From Mansonella perstans (Eukaryota; Nematoda; Chromadorea; Rhabditida; Onchocercidae): a stretch of 64,000 bases of DNA. The stretch lies in the NCBI GenBank assembly GCA_037074765.1, contig JBAMDO010000147.1:62001-126000 (forward strand), given 5' to 3'. Below are positions 39,007-51,490 of the stretch, one piece after another (position 1 is the first letter of the stretch; every line of letters starts with the position of its first letter). Under the pieces are notes generated by a model. That model was not told the DNA's origin. It was given only the letters and a program-made list of their open reading frames with translations, and ran no database searches. A program made the position numbers and the translations under genes.

Positions 39007-39817
39007 GGTTCTGAAATAGAGCTTATTTATTTTATTTTATTTTATACTTGAAAGTATGAGAGCTATCGCATACACCATTGTTCAAATATAATAATATCTA
39101 GGTCTTCATGAAGCAATGCGTATACATTTATGATGAATTTAGATGTCACGCAAATACGTGAGATATATGAGATACAAAGCAATATAATACATATCTAGAT
39201 TAGCTTTACCTGCACATAAAGTATGCTTTCCCTCACTTTATTCCCAACATTTTCAACCAAGTTCACAATTAGCGATCTCAACACCGTCAGATAGCACTTT
39301 CGTTGCATATAACAATTATGCTACACGTTTGTCGAGGCTATTTGTTACGGCTTACGTGACGAGCAGTTATCCGGAGATAATGTGAATATAGGAGAGGAAG
39401 ATAGTGGTTCCTGAAAGTATATGCTTCAGATATGGATGAGGGATAAAGAAGTGTAATAGAAGCGCCGAGAGTGGAAAAAAAGTTTGAAATAGTCTTGGGG
39501 AAATACTAGTGAGAGAGAGTTAGATTCAAGAGAGTTTTAATATTTTTGCTTGCACATCCAAAGATTTTTTGCGATAGAAAGAATATAATTCAGTTGGCCA
39601 TATCTCTTGAACTTTCTAAAATGAGATCAGCAATTTGGCCAAAGTTCTTATAAGATCAGTAATTTGGCCAAAATTGTCTTAGATTGAAAGTCTTAGTGAC
39701 TGTGGGGATAGGTTGAATTCATTAGCATATAGCGAATTTTATTTTACAAACTAATTTAAATTTCTTTTATTTCTTTTGCAGAGAATTTATATATAGTGGA
39801 AGTGTTAAGCACATGTA
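39007..39817. promoter_or_regulatory. Divergent intergenic region between WDR7 and prefoldin 5
   Basis: 811 bp between the WDR7 start (minus) and the prefoldin 5 start (plus), so it must contain both promoters or 5' UTRs. TTTCTTTTGCAG at 39769-39780 is a strong acceptor 37 bp before the prefoldin ATG with no coding exon upstream, fitting a spliced-leader trans-splice site (inference). A two-copy repeat (GATCAG(C/T)AATTTGGCCAAA) lies at about 39625-39675. Confidence 0.5.
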
Positions 39818-41146
39818 ATGATGGAAGTATCCAATGAGAAGCAGGCGATCCCAATTGCTGATTTAGGTGTCGACCAGCTTACTTATTTTCAGCGACAACT
39901 CGATCAGGAAATTGCTTTTCTCACCGAATCATTAAAGGTTGAGGGTCATTAAACTATTTTGATATTCTGTTTTACTATGGAAAACATCTCATACAGCAAA
40001 TTCTCTCAGTTATTATATAGTATATTGTTCGTTATCATTGCTATTATCACTTGATGAGAAGTGTTTTGGAGAAATAAGTTCTGATAATATTTGAAAGCAT
40101 TAGAGAAAATTATCACTGCTTCAAATTAGTGACCAGATAGCATTCATCTAATGGGAGCTGACATTGTGTTTTACATCGGAATTGTGTTTTACATCGGAAG
40201 TCACTGTTATAATTAGTTACGAGCTGGTACTTTTTTGAAGCTCTATTAGGAAGTTCTTAACGTTTGACAAAATTAAAACTTATTGGTGTTAGTTGTAATT
40301 TTGCCAAAATTTTGCTAGTTTTGCTAATTTTGCCTGGTTTTAGGAATTGAAGATTTTCGAATCGAAATTTATTGCAAGCGAAGAATCAGTAGTAAATGCA
40401 TCCCAAATTTCCAGTGATGGAGAAATTTTGGTGCCATTAACGGAATCGGCAAGTTTCATAACCTAGTAGCGTTTGATATATGTTAAGACTTTTGGTGTCT
40501 TTTGACATATTTTTATCAAATATTTCTCAACCTGATAAGTGCGGCTACGACCGAGAGAAGTTCATCTATTCCAATATTTCCATACATCGTTTCCTTCTTT
40601 TCATTATTAACACTCATAGCTGTTGAGGTTTTCAGATGTATATTTCTGCAAAAATAGCTGATCCGAAGAATCATTTAATTGAAATCGGTACAGGATATTT
40701 TGTGGAAATGAATACTGAAAAAGCGGTGGATTACTTTAGGCGAAAACAAACTTTCTTAAAAAAGCAGGTAAATTTTTGTCAATCAATTTACCTGACTTGT
40801 CTTTCGTTTTCTTAATAGCTCATTGTGAGAGAACTACAGAAAAATAAGTAGTTTTGAAGAGATGCAGCGCACTATTCTGATATGTGCAATTGCTGGTGAT
40901 CTGGATTTTCTATTATAAGTGCTTCCGAGATTTTTGTTTTTCCTATCTCTAAAATTATATTATGACTAAAGTCATTAATATAATCGGAAAATACTGTAAG
41001 GATTTTTAAATTTTTAGATGGAAATGATAGAAGGAGTGCTGCCCGAGAAATATCGAGCTAGAAATGCCATTGTTGATAATTTGCAGAAGAAAATAAATGT
41101 GTATTGTTCTCAGGTTCAAATGGATAATATGAATATTAAAAAGTAG
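39818..41146 (+). CDS. pfd-5: Prefoldin subunit 5
   Basis: Subunit of the hexameric prefoldin chaperone that hands nascent actin and tubulin to the CCT chaperonin in the cytosol (known). Four exons, 39818-39937, 40344-40448, 40636-40767, 41018-41146, join in phase to 161 aa (human 154). N-terminal coiled coil: QLTYFQRQLDQEIAFLTESLK. The conserved beta-hairpin region EILVPLTESMYISAKI leads into LIEIGTGYFVEM; the C-terminal coiled coil is DYFRRKQTFLKKQMEMI onward. The second intron needs a GC donor (TCG|GCAAGT) to join LTES to MYIS. Two ATGs are adjacent at the start (39818 and 39821); either may be used. Divergent from WDR7, with EXOSC9 405 bp downstream on the same strand. Confidence 0.95.
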
Positions 41147-41551
41147 AAATGATCTCTATGTTTTCATGTTTATATAGTGACATAGTAAAAAAAAATCTGA
41201 ACTTTTAGTCATTATGCATTGACATGAGCTTTTCTTTTCTCTGTATGAACATTTCTAATGTATTTTTAGTTCTTCGACCTTGGCTTATTTATCTTGTTCT
41301 ACAGTCGTTCAATAAATATAAGATATCGGAGGGTTTACTGTGCGTTGCTTCTAATGCATTATTTACAATACTTTTATTTTTATAGACGTGTATAGGTTTA
41401 ACCATCATTAATAATGATTGACGCGTTGATATCAGTTATGTGGAAACGAGGAGAGTTTTGTTGTTGCAATTTCGGAATTACTTATTATTAATAAGAGGAA
41501 TAAAAATGAAAGCTTCAGGTGTAATATTCGGTAGGAATCAAGGTATTTTGG
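41147..41551. other. Gap between prefoldin 5 and EXOSC9
   Basis: 405 bp, AT-rich. It is short enough for the two genes to form a nematode-type operon, or for a compact separate promoter. An acceptor-like GAAAGCTTCAG lies at about 41508-41518, just before the EXOSC9 start. No ORF of note. Confidence 0.45.
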
Positions 41552-44452
41552 ATGCGGGTTGAACCGCTTTCGAATTGTGAGAAGGCATTCTTTCTCAGCT
41601 CATTTAAGCAGAATGTGGTATGTGTATAATTATTCAATAGTTGTCATCAGACGTAAGAAATACACGGAGATCACGTCTTCCAGTGCATTGATATCAACGT
41701 GAAAATACTGTAATAACTTCACAAAATTATGATGATCTAAAGAATATTAATTAAATTTAAACAATATTAGTGTGCGTTAAGTACGTCTAACCACGTCTGT
41801 TACAGCGAATTGATGGGCGCAAATGTGATGAGTTTCGAGAAGTGAAAGTTGTCGTCGGCTCTGAGCTTGGTAGTTGTCTTGTTATGCTTGGAGAGACAAA
41901 GTACGTTCATTTGAATATACTAGAAATAGTAACTTGAAGATACTGAAGAAGGCTGAAGATTAGTTAAGAGTCGATCTCGAAATCAAGAAATTCTGTATGT
42001 GTAAACTCGATTTCAGTATTTTCCAGAGTTTCGGCACAAGTCAGTTGTTCACTTGTAGAACCTTCAGTTACCAGAGGTAACATGGGTACGGTTGAAGTGC
42101 ATGTAGATATGTCACCTATGGCCTCTCCTGACTATGAAGATGGTCGTCTTGGTTCAAAAGGTCTTGAATTAATGCGAATCCTTGAATTGTTATACCGTAA
42201 TTGCGGTGTTGTTGATCTCGAATCGCTGTGTCTAAGGACATTTAAACAGGTGCTGCTGAGTTGTTCAGTGCATTTTTTCATAACACTTAAATTGTTTGCT
42301 AGAATTTCTACAGAACAATGGAAATCCTATGAAAATATTTTAGCGATGCATTTTTCTTCAATATGACCTTTTTGCAGGTCTGGCAGATACGCATTGATGT
42401 TCATGTATTAGCTTCAGATGGGTCTTTAGTCGACTGTGCGTGCATTGCATCCTTAACTGCTCTTGCTCACTTTCGAAGACCTGACGTTTCAGTGCTTCCA
42501 GATTCCATCATCATTGCAAGCGTTTCTAAACATGCACATGAATTAACTTTCCTTCACAAAGTCATTTTAATTAGTGTTAATCGGGACCCCAATTGAAGAA
42601 TTCATAAGTAAAATTGTCCATAAATCAGGTTTTGTGAAGGAATGCCACTTCTTCTTAATAGTTGCGAGACCATTAATTATTTCATCGATTTTTTCTTCAT
42701 TTCGAAATGTGAAGCAGAAATGAGAAAAAAATTTGTTTTCAGCACGATAGTAATGAAAAAATACCGATACCACTCAATATTTATCATATGCCGATTTGTG
42801 TAACATTTGGAGTCACTTCAGATGGGTAAGTTTACGAACAGGAAATGTGATAGCACCTTTACTTAAGGAAGTTACACGAGCTTTGTGTTAGAAACTTTGT
42901 TTCCCTAATTCTTTACTTTTTATTTACTTATTCGTCCCATAATCTATTTCAGCCAAAATATAGTTGACCCAACTGATAAAGAGGAACAGTGCCTAAAAGG
43001 GTCACTTATTGCAGCTACAAACAAAAGACATGAAATTTGTGCATTGCATCAATCAGGAAATTTTCTACTTAAGGAGCAATTAGTAAGTCAAGATTCCGTT
43101 AATTGATTCGCTTGCGCTTCAACATGATCGTATCATTTAATGTTATTGATGATCTTAGTTGAAGAATACAGGCTTAATTAAACAAGTATGTAAATAAGTT
43201 ACAGATCGTGCAATGTGTTGATCGAGCAATACAAAGAGCTATTGATGTATCGGAGCTGATATATTCGGTGATCACAGATGATAATTTGAAAAGGTCTCTT
43301 CCGCATTGTATAAAATTCTTGGTTCATGCTTATTTTTCCTGTAAATTTAATGAAAACTTTTTAGATCGAATCGGCAGCAAATAAATGGATTTAGCGAACT
43401 GATAAGCTTAAATGTGCTTACATCTCATCATTGTGAACCCAATGAACTTATTGCGCCTGCAGTGAAAATTGGTGCATTAGAAAGTATTCCTAACACAACG
43501 GAAGAGATCGTCACAATTAGTGTAAGTTGTTTTAATAAAAACTTTTTATTTTGAAACTTCTGATTGTGATACTGTGATCTTAGGAGATTCGATAAGAATT
43601 CATAAGAGTAAATTAGCTTGAATTATTATTATCATATATTTCAAAGTATATGATTCCGGTACTGTGATCCTTATCAAATCGAACAATGAAATTAATATTT
43701 GACCAAATCACCAAAGCAACTAAATAAGAATATATCCAAAGTGGATAAATTCTACCGTAAAGTTGAACATTAGCGAAATTTTTGGATGAACTGATAAGAT
43801 AAGCAATTCAGCCACGTTTCTAAAATACAAATAAAAGTAAAAGCTTATGTAAGGTGTAAGAGAAATCCAGAAAAATGCCAAATAAATCCAGGTTATTCGT
43901 TCGGTGCTGAAAATTTACTGATTTCAGTACAATCAGATGCAGATTGGTAGCGGCAGTAAAGTAATAATACAAAGAAACGATGAGGATACCAAACTTATGG
44001 AACAAGTCCAAAGCATCACTTCCCTGGATGATGAATCAAAGACACAAGAAGTTGGTACTTCTTAACGGTCCTCGTATTTTAATTAATCCTTCTATCTTTC
44101 CTAACACTACTTTCCCCTTTCGGCTTTAGAATTATTTTAGCGTTACAAAAAAAATGTGGAGGTCGATTTACTTTATTTTGACTTTTGTTCCTCTACACAA
44201 ATTTGTAGCTAGCAATACGGCTACTCATAACTACAATAATGATAATAGCAGCTTTAGTCAATGTGAAAGTTTAGGTACAACAACAGTTATTTTAAGCGCA
44301 TTGCTATCTGAATCATACACCCAGCTTTCCTTATAACATTACTAGATTATGAATTGTAATCCTGAATCCTTTCACAGACGAATCCACCACAAGATTTGGA
44401 AGTGGACGAGCTTTTACAAGGCATTGAAGAAGAATTTGGATTATCTGACTAA
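41552..44452 (+). CDS. exos-9: Exosome complex subunit RRP45 / EXOSC9
   Basis: RNase PH-like ring subunit of the RNA exosome, which degrades and trims RNA in nucleus and cytoplasm; the animal ring is not itself catalytic (known). Ten exons, 41552-41617, 41806-41900, 42027-42249, 42378-42560, 42743-42825, 42953-43082, 43205-43293, 43365-43521, 43928-44050, 44378-44452, join in phase to 407 aa (human 439). Diagnostic blocks: MRVEPLSNCEKAFFLSSF at the start, RIDGRKCDEFREVKV, ELMRILELLYRNCGVVDLES, LAHFRRPDVSVLP, NIYHMPICVTFGV, IAATNKRHEICALHQSG. The acidic C-terminus ends EEEFGLSD. The fourth exon could end earlier than 42560, but this donor keeps frame. Confidence 0.93.
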
Positions 44453-45557
44453 GCAGGTCAAAAATAACGATTTGTCTCTCTTTAATGAATGGGAATCGAT
44501 TTATATAGAATAAAATATAAGAATATAACACAAACAATATGTGTAAGCCAAATAATTATAATCAAGGAACATAGAAATCTAACAGTTAAACGAAAAGTGA
44601 CTTTTCTCAAAGAGATAATAAATTCTTCAGTTATTTATGCCTTATGATATCATACCGTAGAATGTTTCACAATAAGTTATTGCGCTGGCCAACTGGCCAA
44701 ATGCATACTACTTGTAAAAATTTCTGCAAACATAAGAATAACAAAAGAACTAACGGGCTCCGAAATTTTGAGTATTAAAAACTAATGTTAAATTGCGAGC
44801 TCACCCTTTGAGTAATAGGCTAGTTTTACTACTTTAGTAGCAAATGATCATCATCGATTTCTTACTGAGTTGATTTGCTTAAGAACATTTGGTAGCAAAC
44901 TATAGAAATGGTACCATTTGCTAGACTCGTTGCTCTTCCCAGACGTTTTGGAATAATTATGAACAGTGTACAACTGAAATAAAGAACTAAATATCTTCAA
45001 AAAAAGTAACAGGTAATTTTGCTGGGTAATTTAATTAACAGGTAATTTTGCTAGCACATTCAACAAAATATGTTCTAATCATAAACGTGAACAAGGAATG
45101 TGAAATAAAGTATGGTTGCATTTGCTACGAAGAGAGCTTTTTAGATTTCACATACTGCATCGTCATCATCTGAATTAACAAGCAGAAGCCTTTTTCGTTC
45201 AACTTGAAAGCCTTTCCGATGAAAAGTTATACCACTTCCACGCCTTAAAATTGATTGGATTTTATACTTCTAAATCCTACGACTTTTCTGACACAGAAAA
45301 ATAAACTACATGGAAGAAGGCAAGAATGCAAAAAGGACATATATCATTAAACAACAAACAAAGAAATACTTTATTCGATGAAAATAATTTGGCTATTTGG
45401 GAGAGAAATATTGTGGGAAGCGTTTATTTTCTGTAACAAAAATTCAGAAAACGGAATCCTATACTTCATCGGAAACCATTTCACCTATATGTCACTGTGA
45501 CTATTTTTCATATAAACCTTACCCGTGCTATGTAGACCGTGCAACTGTTGTCTTGCC
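44453..45557. other. Convergent gap between EXOSC9 and the DHHC gene
   Basis: 1.1 kb of AT-rich 3' flank from both sides. AATAAA-type signals are present (e.g. about 44510, 44619, 45299). No ORF or RNA gene supported. Confidence 0.5.
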
Positions 45558-47779
45558 CTAGAACTCACCGGTACTGTAAAGCTGCCATCTCCGCAACTGA
45601 AGTTCAACTAATGTCATTGTACGAACTAAGCTGTTCGAAACAAAAAATGTTTTAAGTTTTGAACTAAACGATAACGGTATGAAAATAATACTTACGATGA
45701 AAATATCGGTAAGAACCATAAAATGCATGTGTCACCAAAAACTTGTCTGAAGTTGCGTCGTATTCCAAGATTAAAGCCATTTTTATCGGCACCATAAATG
45801 AATACAGGAGGGCGAAATGATTCTATAAATTGATTGTTCTAGTAATTCCACGAATGTTAATATTAATAAGTGTAACCTTGTTCATAATAATTCATCGTTG
45901 AGGCAATGAAGATAAGTGGTAATAATCAAAAAAAGTAGAAAGTATCTTGATTCAGATACAAATGCGAAAATCGTTTGAATATTGGAGGGAATGAAACTGA
46001 TAACTAACCAATTGTAGATTGATTTCGAGCTGTCAAATAAATATGATATGTGAACAGACAAGTAATGGAAGCTGCGAACATTCCAGCCATAAAAAAGAGA
46101 AAAACAATATGGAAGCGACCAAAACTAGCATTTAGTCGCAAAGAATTCTGCAAACAATGAGGCGATATATGGAAAATTATGGAAAACCGTCTATAATGTT
46201 CTTAATATTACAGTCACACTTTTGGCTTACATAGAGCAATATTTTCATATTCTGAAACAAAACTTACTTTCCAAAATGCAATGAAATATTGTAAATCTGT
46301 AAGTAAGCCCCAAATGCACAAAATGAGACCGTAAAAGAGAAATTGAAGAAAAAATTTATAATTGAAATAATTAACACATGTATTAACCCATGGACAGTGA
46401 TGATCAAATTTCCTGAAAAACAATATCATCAAGATTTCCTTAGATATGATAGCTATAACTGAAAAAACTTACTAAATGCAGTTTGTGAACATATGTGAAG
46501 TAAAACTTACAAAACGCAATGACCGCAAACAGAGCAATGATGGCATCGATCGGGTTTGATACAACCACATTTGTAACAGTATCGTATGCCTGAAGCTTTT
46601 ATGCCAAAATATGTAAGACAAATTTTCTAGAAAAGTTTCGCAAAATTCTATAATGTTTAAAGTTTCGCAGGATTCTGTAATGTTTAATCTTACCACTAAA
46701 AGGGTTAAAATAATAATTATCTGGCAGCAAAGTCAATTAATTCCGTGCCGCTCCCATAGCGGCACGCATAAATTTCGGAAGGCGAACATGATCCCATCCA
46801 CCAACAGCTACGCTACCGCAACACTTGAATATATTACTTTTCAAGCATTGGAACCATAACTCCGAAAGCTTGATATATGACTAAGTGATTTGATTTGCTA
46901 GTATCTTAAAGATAAAAAATAAGTTCCATTAAATGAAATCGGAAAAAATTTTTTAAAAAAGTAAAACCATACTTCCATCATTGTTACGATTTTCCACTGG
47001 AATCTGATGCTGCCTTACGTATCGTTCCAATATTTCTCTGCATTCGTACTCTTCTAAATTGCATAAGTCTTGCCGCGTTTGTGGGTCAACATAAAACTGC
47101 AAAATAAAATACTTTTAAAAGAAATTTATATATCTATGTATGAAGAAAAACCGCAAATTTCTATATAATAGTGCAGTTAATATTCATTCTTAAATGTGTC
47201 AATAAATCATCAACAAATTCTGAATGTCCCAGCATACCTACAAATTCCTTATATAATAAAATAATACATTACCAGTTTGGGTGGTCGGGCAACCGGTCGA
47301 AAAATCGTCACATAATATGACCAAAGAAACATAAACAACAATAAATGAAAGACAAACAGGTACACAACACGCTCGAAATTGTTTTCGACCGTAACTGGAC
47401 GCAATAAAAGTGCATATTATTGATATTATTCAATCAGAGAATCCGAAAAAAAGTATAAATATGTCTTTTTTATCTCTATTTTTAAAACAATTTATTCAGT
47501 GAAGAAGTGAATGAATTCTACACAAAACAGTATTTGCGAAGAACAAATGCAGTTCAGAGTACTGTAAAGTCTAATTAAAGATTTCCTGTATCCACCATAG
47601 CTACTCATCCATATGTTAAGTATTACTATAGCACAGGAAATGAAAAGTAACTTACAAAAGCATAACTGTACGACGTATGCAAAGTAAGCCCAACAAAGCA
47701 ATGCAAGGATGAAAACAACTGGTAACCAACGTATCAGGGAAATAATACTGCGTAAACAAACATTATCAAAGCAAATCAT
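45558..47779 (-). CDS. DHHC palmitoyltransferase (ZDHHC2/15/20-like)
   Basis: Multi-pass membrane enzyme that S-acylates proteins, usually at Golgi, endosome or plasma membrane. Eight exons in transcript order: 47779-47656, 47394-47273, 47096-46973, 46589-46511, 46412-46268, 46147-46009, 45822-45696, 45630-45558; they join in phase to 310 aa. TM1: [20 protein letters not shown]2: [17 protein letters not shown]. Cys-rich domain: [19 protein letters not shown], then the catalytic [12 protein letters not shown]3: [20 protein letters not shown]4: [17 protein letters not shown]. The TTxE position reads STIE, and the PaCCT-like motif is NFRQVFG. The order and the [17 protein letters not shown] block fit the ZDHHC2/15/20 group. 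The C-terminus after LPIFSS is short and poorly conserved, so the last exon is the least certain. Confidence 0.9.
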
Positions 47780-48286
47780 CTCTGCAACATATTAGAAGGG
47801 CAAAGTTCAAAGTTCAAAGTGATCCTCCTTCCCCTATTCTTGCAGTGATAATTATGAAACTGATTGAGTAAGACAGTTCAATGCTCTTTCCTTTACGTCT
47901 TGATCTCACTAGAAGTGAGAGAAATATAAATAGGTAGACAGTGTGACCTTAAAAGAGATATATAATATAAGTGATGGTGGCGATATCATACTTGTTCTAT
48001 GTCATACTTCACTGTTGACTGCTTAGGGGTTTCAAAGGTCATCCGATGGGCCATTAAAAAACACCACGAAAAGGAATTACACTCATGTTCTTAAAATGTA
48101 AATAATTGGAGGAAACAAAATAAACAACCAACCTTTCCTATAGCCAACCAAACTTTCCTATGTCCTATAGCATTTCCTTCACCGCTGACACTTTCGGATA
48201 TTAAAGAACTTTTTGACCTGAAAAGAATCTAAATTATTGAACTATATAGAAAACTCATGTGCGAGCAAAGGAGAGAGTTTACAACT

Positions 48287-48500
48287 AAATGTATGATATT
48301 ATTTTATCAAATACTTCTATCCCGACAAAAGTTCCTGGAAGCCGAAGTGAAATTACAAGTAAATGTATGATATTATTCTATCAAATACTTCCATCGCAAC
48401 AAAAGTCCCCGAAAGCCGAAGTGAAATATGGTATCATTCCATCATATACTTTTATCCCAATAAAAGTTCCTGGAAGTTCCTGCAAGCCGAAGTGAAATCA
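48287..48500. repeat. 73-bp tandem repeat, three copies
   Basis: Copies begin at 48287 and 48361 (AAATGTATGATATTATT), with a third, partly deleted copy to about 48500. All share AAAAGTTCCTGGAAGCCGAA-type ends. Confidence 0.8.
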
Positions 48501-48594
48501 AACATGGAAACAGCAGCCTAGACATGCAATAATGTTGTCTCAATTGATTAGTCTCGTTGAACTTGTGTTTGTTGTCGTCATTAAGTCTCTTTCG

Positions 48595-49117
48595 TCTCCT
48601 TAATATTTCATTTCATTGTCCTTCTTATCAGATGTCCACACAGTGTCGTAAAATGCCTCGCTTATCACCTCTTATCAGCGAATGAATTTAATTTCATAAT
48701 TAACGCTAGGAGAAAGAAGAAGGAAGAAATATAGCCAAATTAGAATCTGAAGCAAATTGGAGAATCCTTCTGTCTCTTTAACATTTTAATTCATTGTCCT
48801 TCTTATCAGATGTCCACATAGTGTCGTAAAATGCCTCGCTTATCACCTCCTATCAGCGAATGAATTTAATTTCATAATTAACGCTAGGAGAAAGAAGAAG
48901 GAAGAAATATAGCCAAATTAGAATCTGAAGCAAATTGGAGAATCCTTCTGTCTCTTTAACATTTTAATTCATTGTCCTTCCTATCAGATGTCCACGTAGT
49001 GTCGTAAAATGCCTCGCTTACCATCTCTTATCAGCGAATGAACTTAATTCCATAATTAACACTAGGAGAAGGATGGAAGCAAAGAAAGCATTAGAATTTG
49101 AACCAAATTGGAAAATC
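48595..49117. repeat. 178-bp tandem repeat, three copies
   Basis: TTCATTGTCCTTC(T/C)TATCAG recurs at 48612, 48790 and 48968, giving a 178-bp period. Copies 1 and 2 are nearly identical, and copy 3 has diverged with a deletion near its end. Intergenic. Confidence 0.9.
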
Positions 49118-49179
49118 CAATTGAATTATAAGTATGAACTATATTTATATATCTCTAGAGTTAAGCAATTTATTGTCCT

Positions 49180-49530
49180 TCAAGTTGAAATCTTATTGGC
49201 TCTAATATCACTTTGATCAATTAGCCTTGAGGCCGTTGAAGTCTTATTGACTGTAGTATCATTGGCCTTGAGCTTCACTTTGTCAACAGTGTAAACAGAT
49301 GAAATATTCTTGAAGGCTAAATGCTGAGGCTTTTTTAATAAGTTGGAGAAGGGAAAGTCATCGCAGTTGTAAAATTTAAGGTCTTCATTGTTGTGGCAAA
49401 CTTTTGTTTGAAATTTTAAACTTTGCAGGACTTGTTGGTTTGTATAATGAATTACCTCAGCCGTACTGATCAATACCAATATTAAATGAAGGATAATTGT
49501 TGTAAAGTGATTTGGTAGGGCAAAACAAGT
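49180..49530 (-). other. Orphan open frame with signal-peptide-like start
   Basis: A minus-strand frame opens at about 49530 and runs to a stop at 49180. It begins with a hydrophobic stretch (IILHLILVLISTAEVI) that resembles a signal peptide, then a polar segment with two cysteines. There is no in-frame ATG before the hydrophobic stretch. It would have to be a downstream exon or a decayed gene. No family recognised. Confidence 0.2.
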
Positions 49531-49974
49531 ACAAATTCAATTCACTTCCAATTATTTCAATCAACTTAATGACACTTTTACTGCTCGACTCTGAAATTTC
49601 AGAGAGCTTGAATAGAACTGCCGGAACCGGATATCACTGATGTCACTCTATGTCTCCTCATATTCATCTGACTCCAAAATTTCAAAGAGTTTGAAAGAAT
49701 TGCGGGAACTGGATATGGATATCATCTATGACACTCTGTGTCTCCTCATTGTCATCATCTTTCATTCGTTCTTTCCTTATAAGCAATTAATTGCTCCCGC
49801 ACATGTGTCATTAATTGAGTAAGTGAGCAAGGTATGAAAGGTCAATCTTCGCTACTGCCATGTTGTGATAGAAAATTGGTAATAATGAAAGGTTATATTA
49901 AGAATAGGAAGTAGGATTTAGAGAGAAAGGACAGAGTCCGAAGATTTAAATGGACATTAACTAAAGAGCTCTCT

Positions 49975-50310
49975 TATTGACCAATGACCAATGCTTGGAA
50001 GTTACCCATTAGGAATGGAATGAAATGAATTCGGATGTCGCATTGGCGCCCACTGGTTTTGGACAGCCAAATCTGGAACTAAATTGTTTGTTTCGTTACT
50101 TTACTGGATGAGTGATTGACCAGATACTGGATAGACAAGACTGACCAATCCTTGGAAGTTACCCGTTAGGGATGGAATGAAGACCAGATACTGGATAGAG
50201 AGGATTGACCAATGCTTGGAAGTTACCCGTTAGGGATGAAAGGAAATGAATTCAGATGTCACATTAGCGCCCACTAGTTTTAGAGAGCCAAATCTCGAAA
50301 TTAAATTCTT
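49975..50310. repeat. Nested direct duplications
   Basis: GACCAATGCTTGGAAGTTAC-type blocks occur three times (about 49980, 50142, 50207). GACCAGATACTGGATAGA occurs twice. The flank CATTGGCGCCCACTGGTTTT recurs as CATTAGCGCCCACTAGTTTT. This suggests stepwise duplication. Confidence 0.7.
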
Positions 50311-51392
50311 TTATTCAATTCCTTGGTTCACTTTGAGCATATCTGTGCATAATGTACACATTGTACTATGAATTATTGATCTCTCAAAGAGAGAGAAATA
50401 CTCCGTTGATATGCTTCCTGAAATATAAGCGACCGAAGCAATGCAGCATTCTAATTCTGTGCTTATCACTCATGATAAGAAGTAAGACCCTGGGAAAAAT
50501 CAGTATTTAGAATTAAATACATAATTGGGATATTTTGAATTTATTTTGAACTCGTTTGGAAGTCTTTTACTACAGATCATTTTCCTTTGCGAAACCATGG
50601 ATTGGTAGCTTTTTAAAAAACAGGGAATTTTCCCCTGATGAAAATAAGAAATTCTGGATTAATAATTTGCTTTCGTTTTCAAATCCCTGATGCAATCCGG
50701 TGATGCAGTCGGTTGCAGGTTCCAGGTAAGATTCTCTCTTAGCCCTCCTCATTACGACATTGAAAAATCAAAAAAACTTGTGAGAATGTTTCCTTGAAAA
50801 GAGTTACATTTCTTTAGGGATAATTATTAGGTCACAATCTGCAAACTTGTGTGGAAAACCTCTGAAGAAAGTTGCAAATGCATTTTATATCCATCAATAA
50901 AAGGGAAAATTCACAAGCTTCCGGAAAGGTTCTTAATTAAAAACAGCTTGCATTTCGATTTACTTTTGAGCAGAGGCCCTATGAATTTATGGTCCAAATT
51001 AAAGGGCGTGTAGGATTGTCATGAATTAGAAAATATGTGAGTATAGATCACAAGTATAGATCATTTTCTAAAATGACTGTAATAAATGTTACAAATGATG
51101 GTGGCGTCATTTGTTTGCAATGTTTTGACTTGCATTTTAAGAGTGAAGGACAACGTTCGCTGTCGATTTAAGTAACACATTGGTCAGTGATAAAAAGATG
51201 AAAGGCTAGGCAGTGAGGAAGTGCTGAGGTGTAAATGGAAATAGGAATATGGGCTTGTCTTCTTCAAAACTTGGCTCATTGGCTCATTATTACGTTTAGC
51301 ACGCCTCATTAGCCGGTAACTGCGAGTTGATGCTGAAAAAACCAATAAATGAGCAACTGGATGAGGCAAGAATAATGGTGTGGATTGAGCCA

Positions 51393-51490
51393 GAACTAGA
51401 GAGAGAGGAAGGGAACCTCGATTCGAAGTAGGCTATCTATTCAAGGTTGCCTGCTTTCGAATCGAGGTTCCCTTCCTCTCTCTAGTTCTA
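51393..51490. repeat. Long foldback inverted repeat
   Basis: Arm 51393-51427 (GAACTAGAGAGAGAGGAAGG...) is the reverse complement of 51456-51490, apart from a 2-nt difference in a CT run. The loop is about 28 nt. It could form a stem of about 33 bp. Likely a MITE-like or recombination product; no coding content. Confidence 0.85.
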
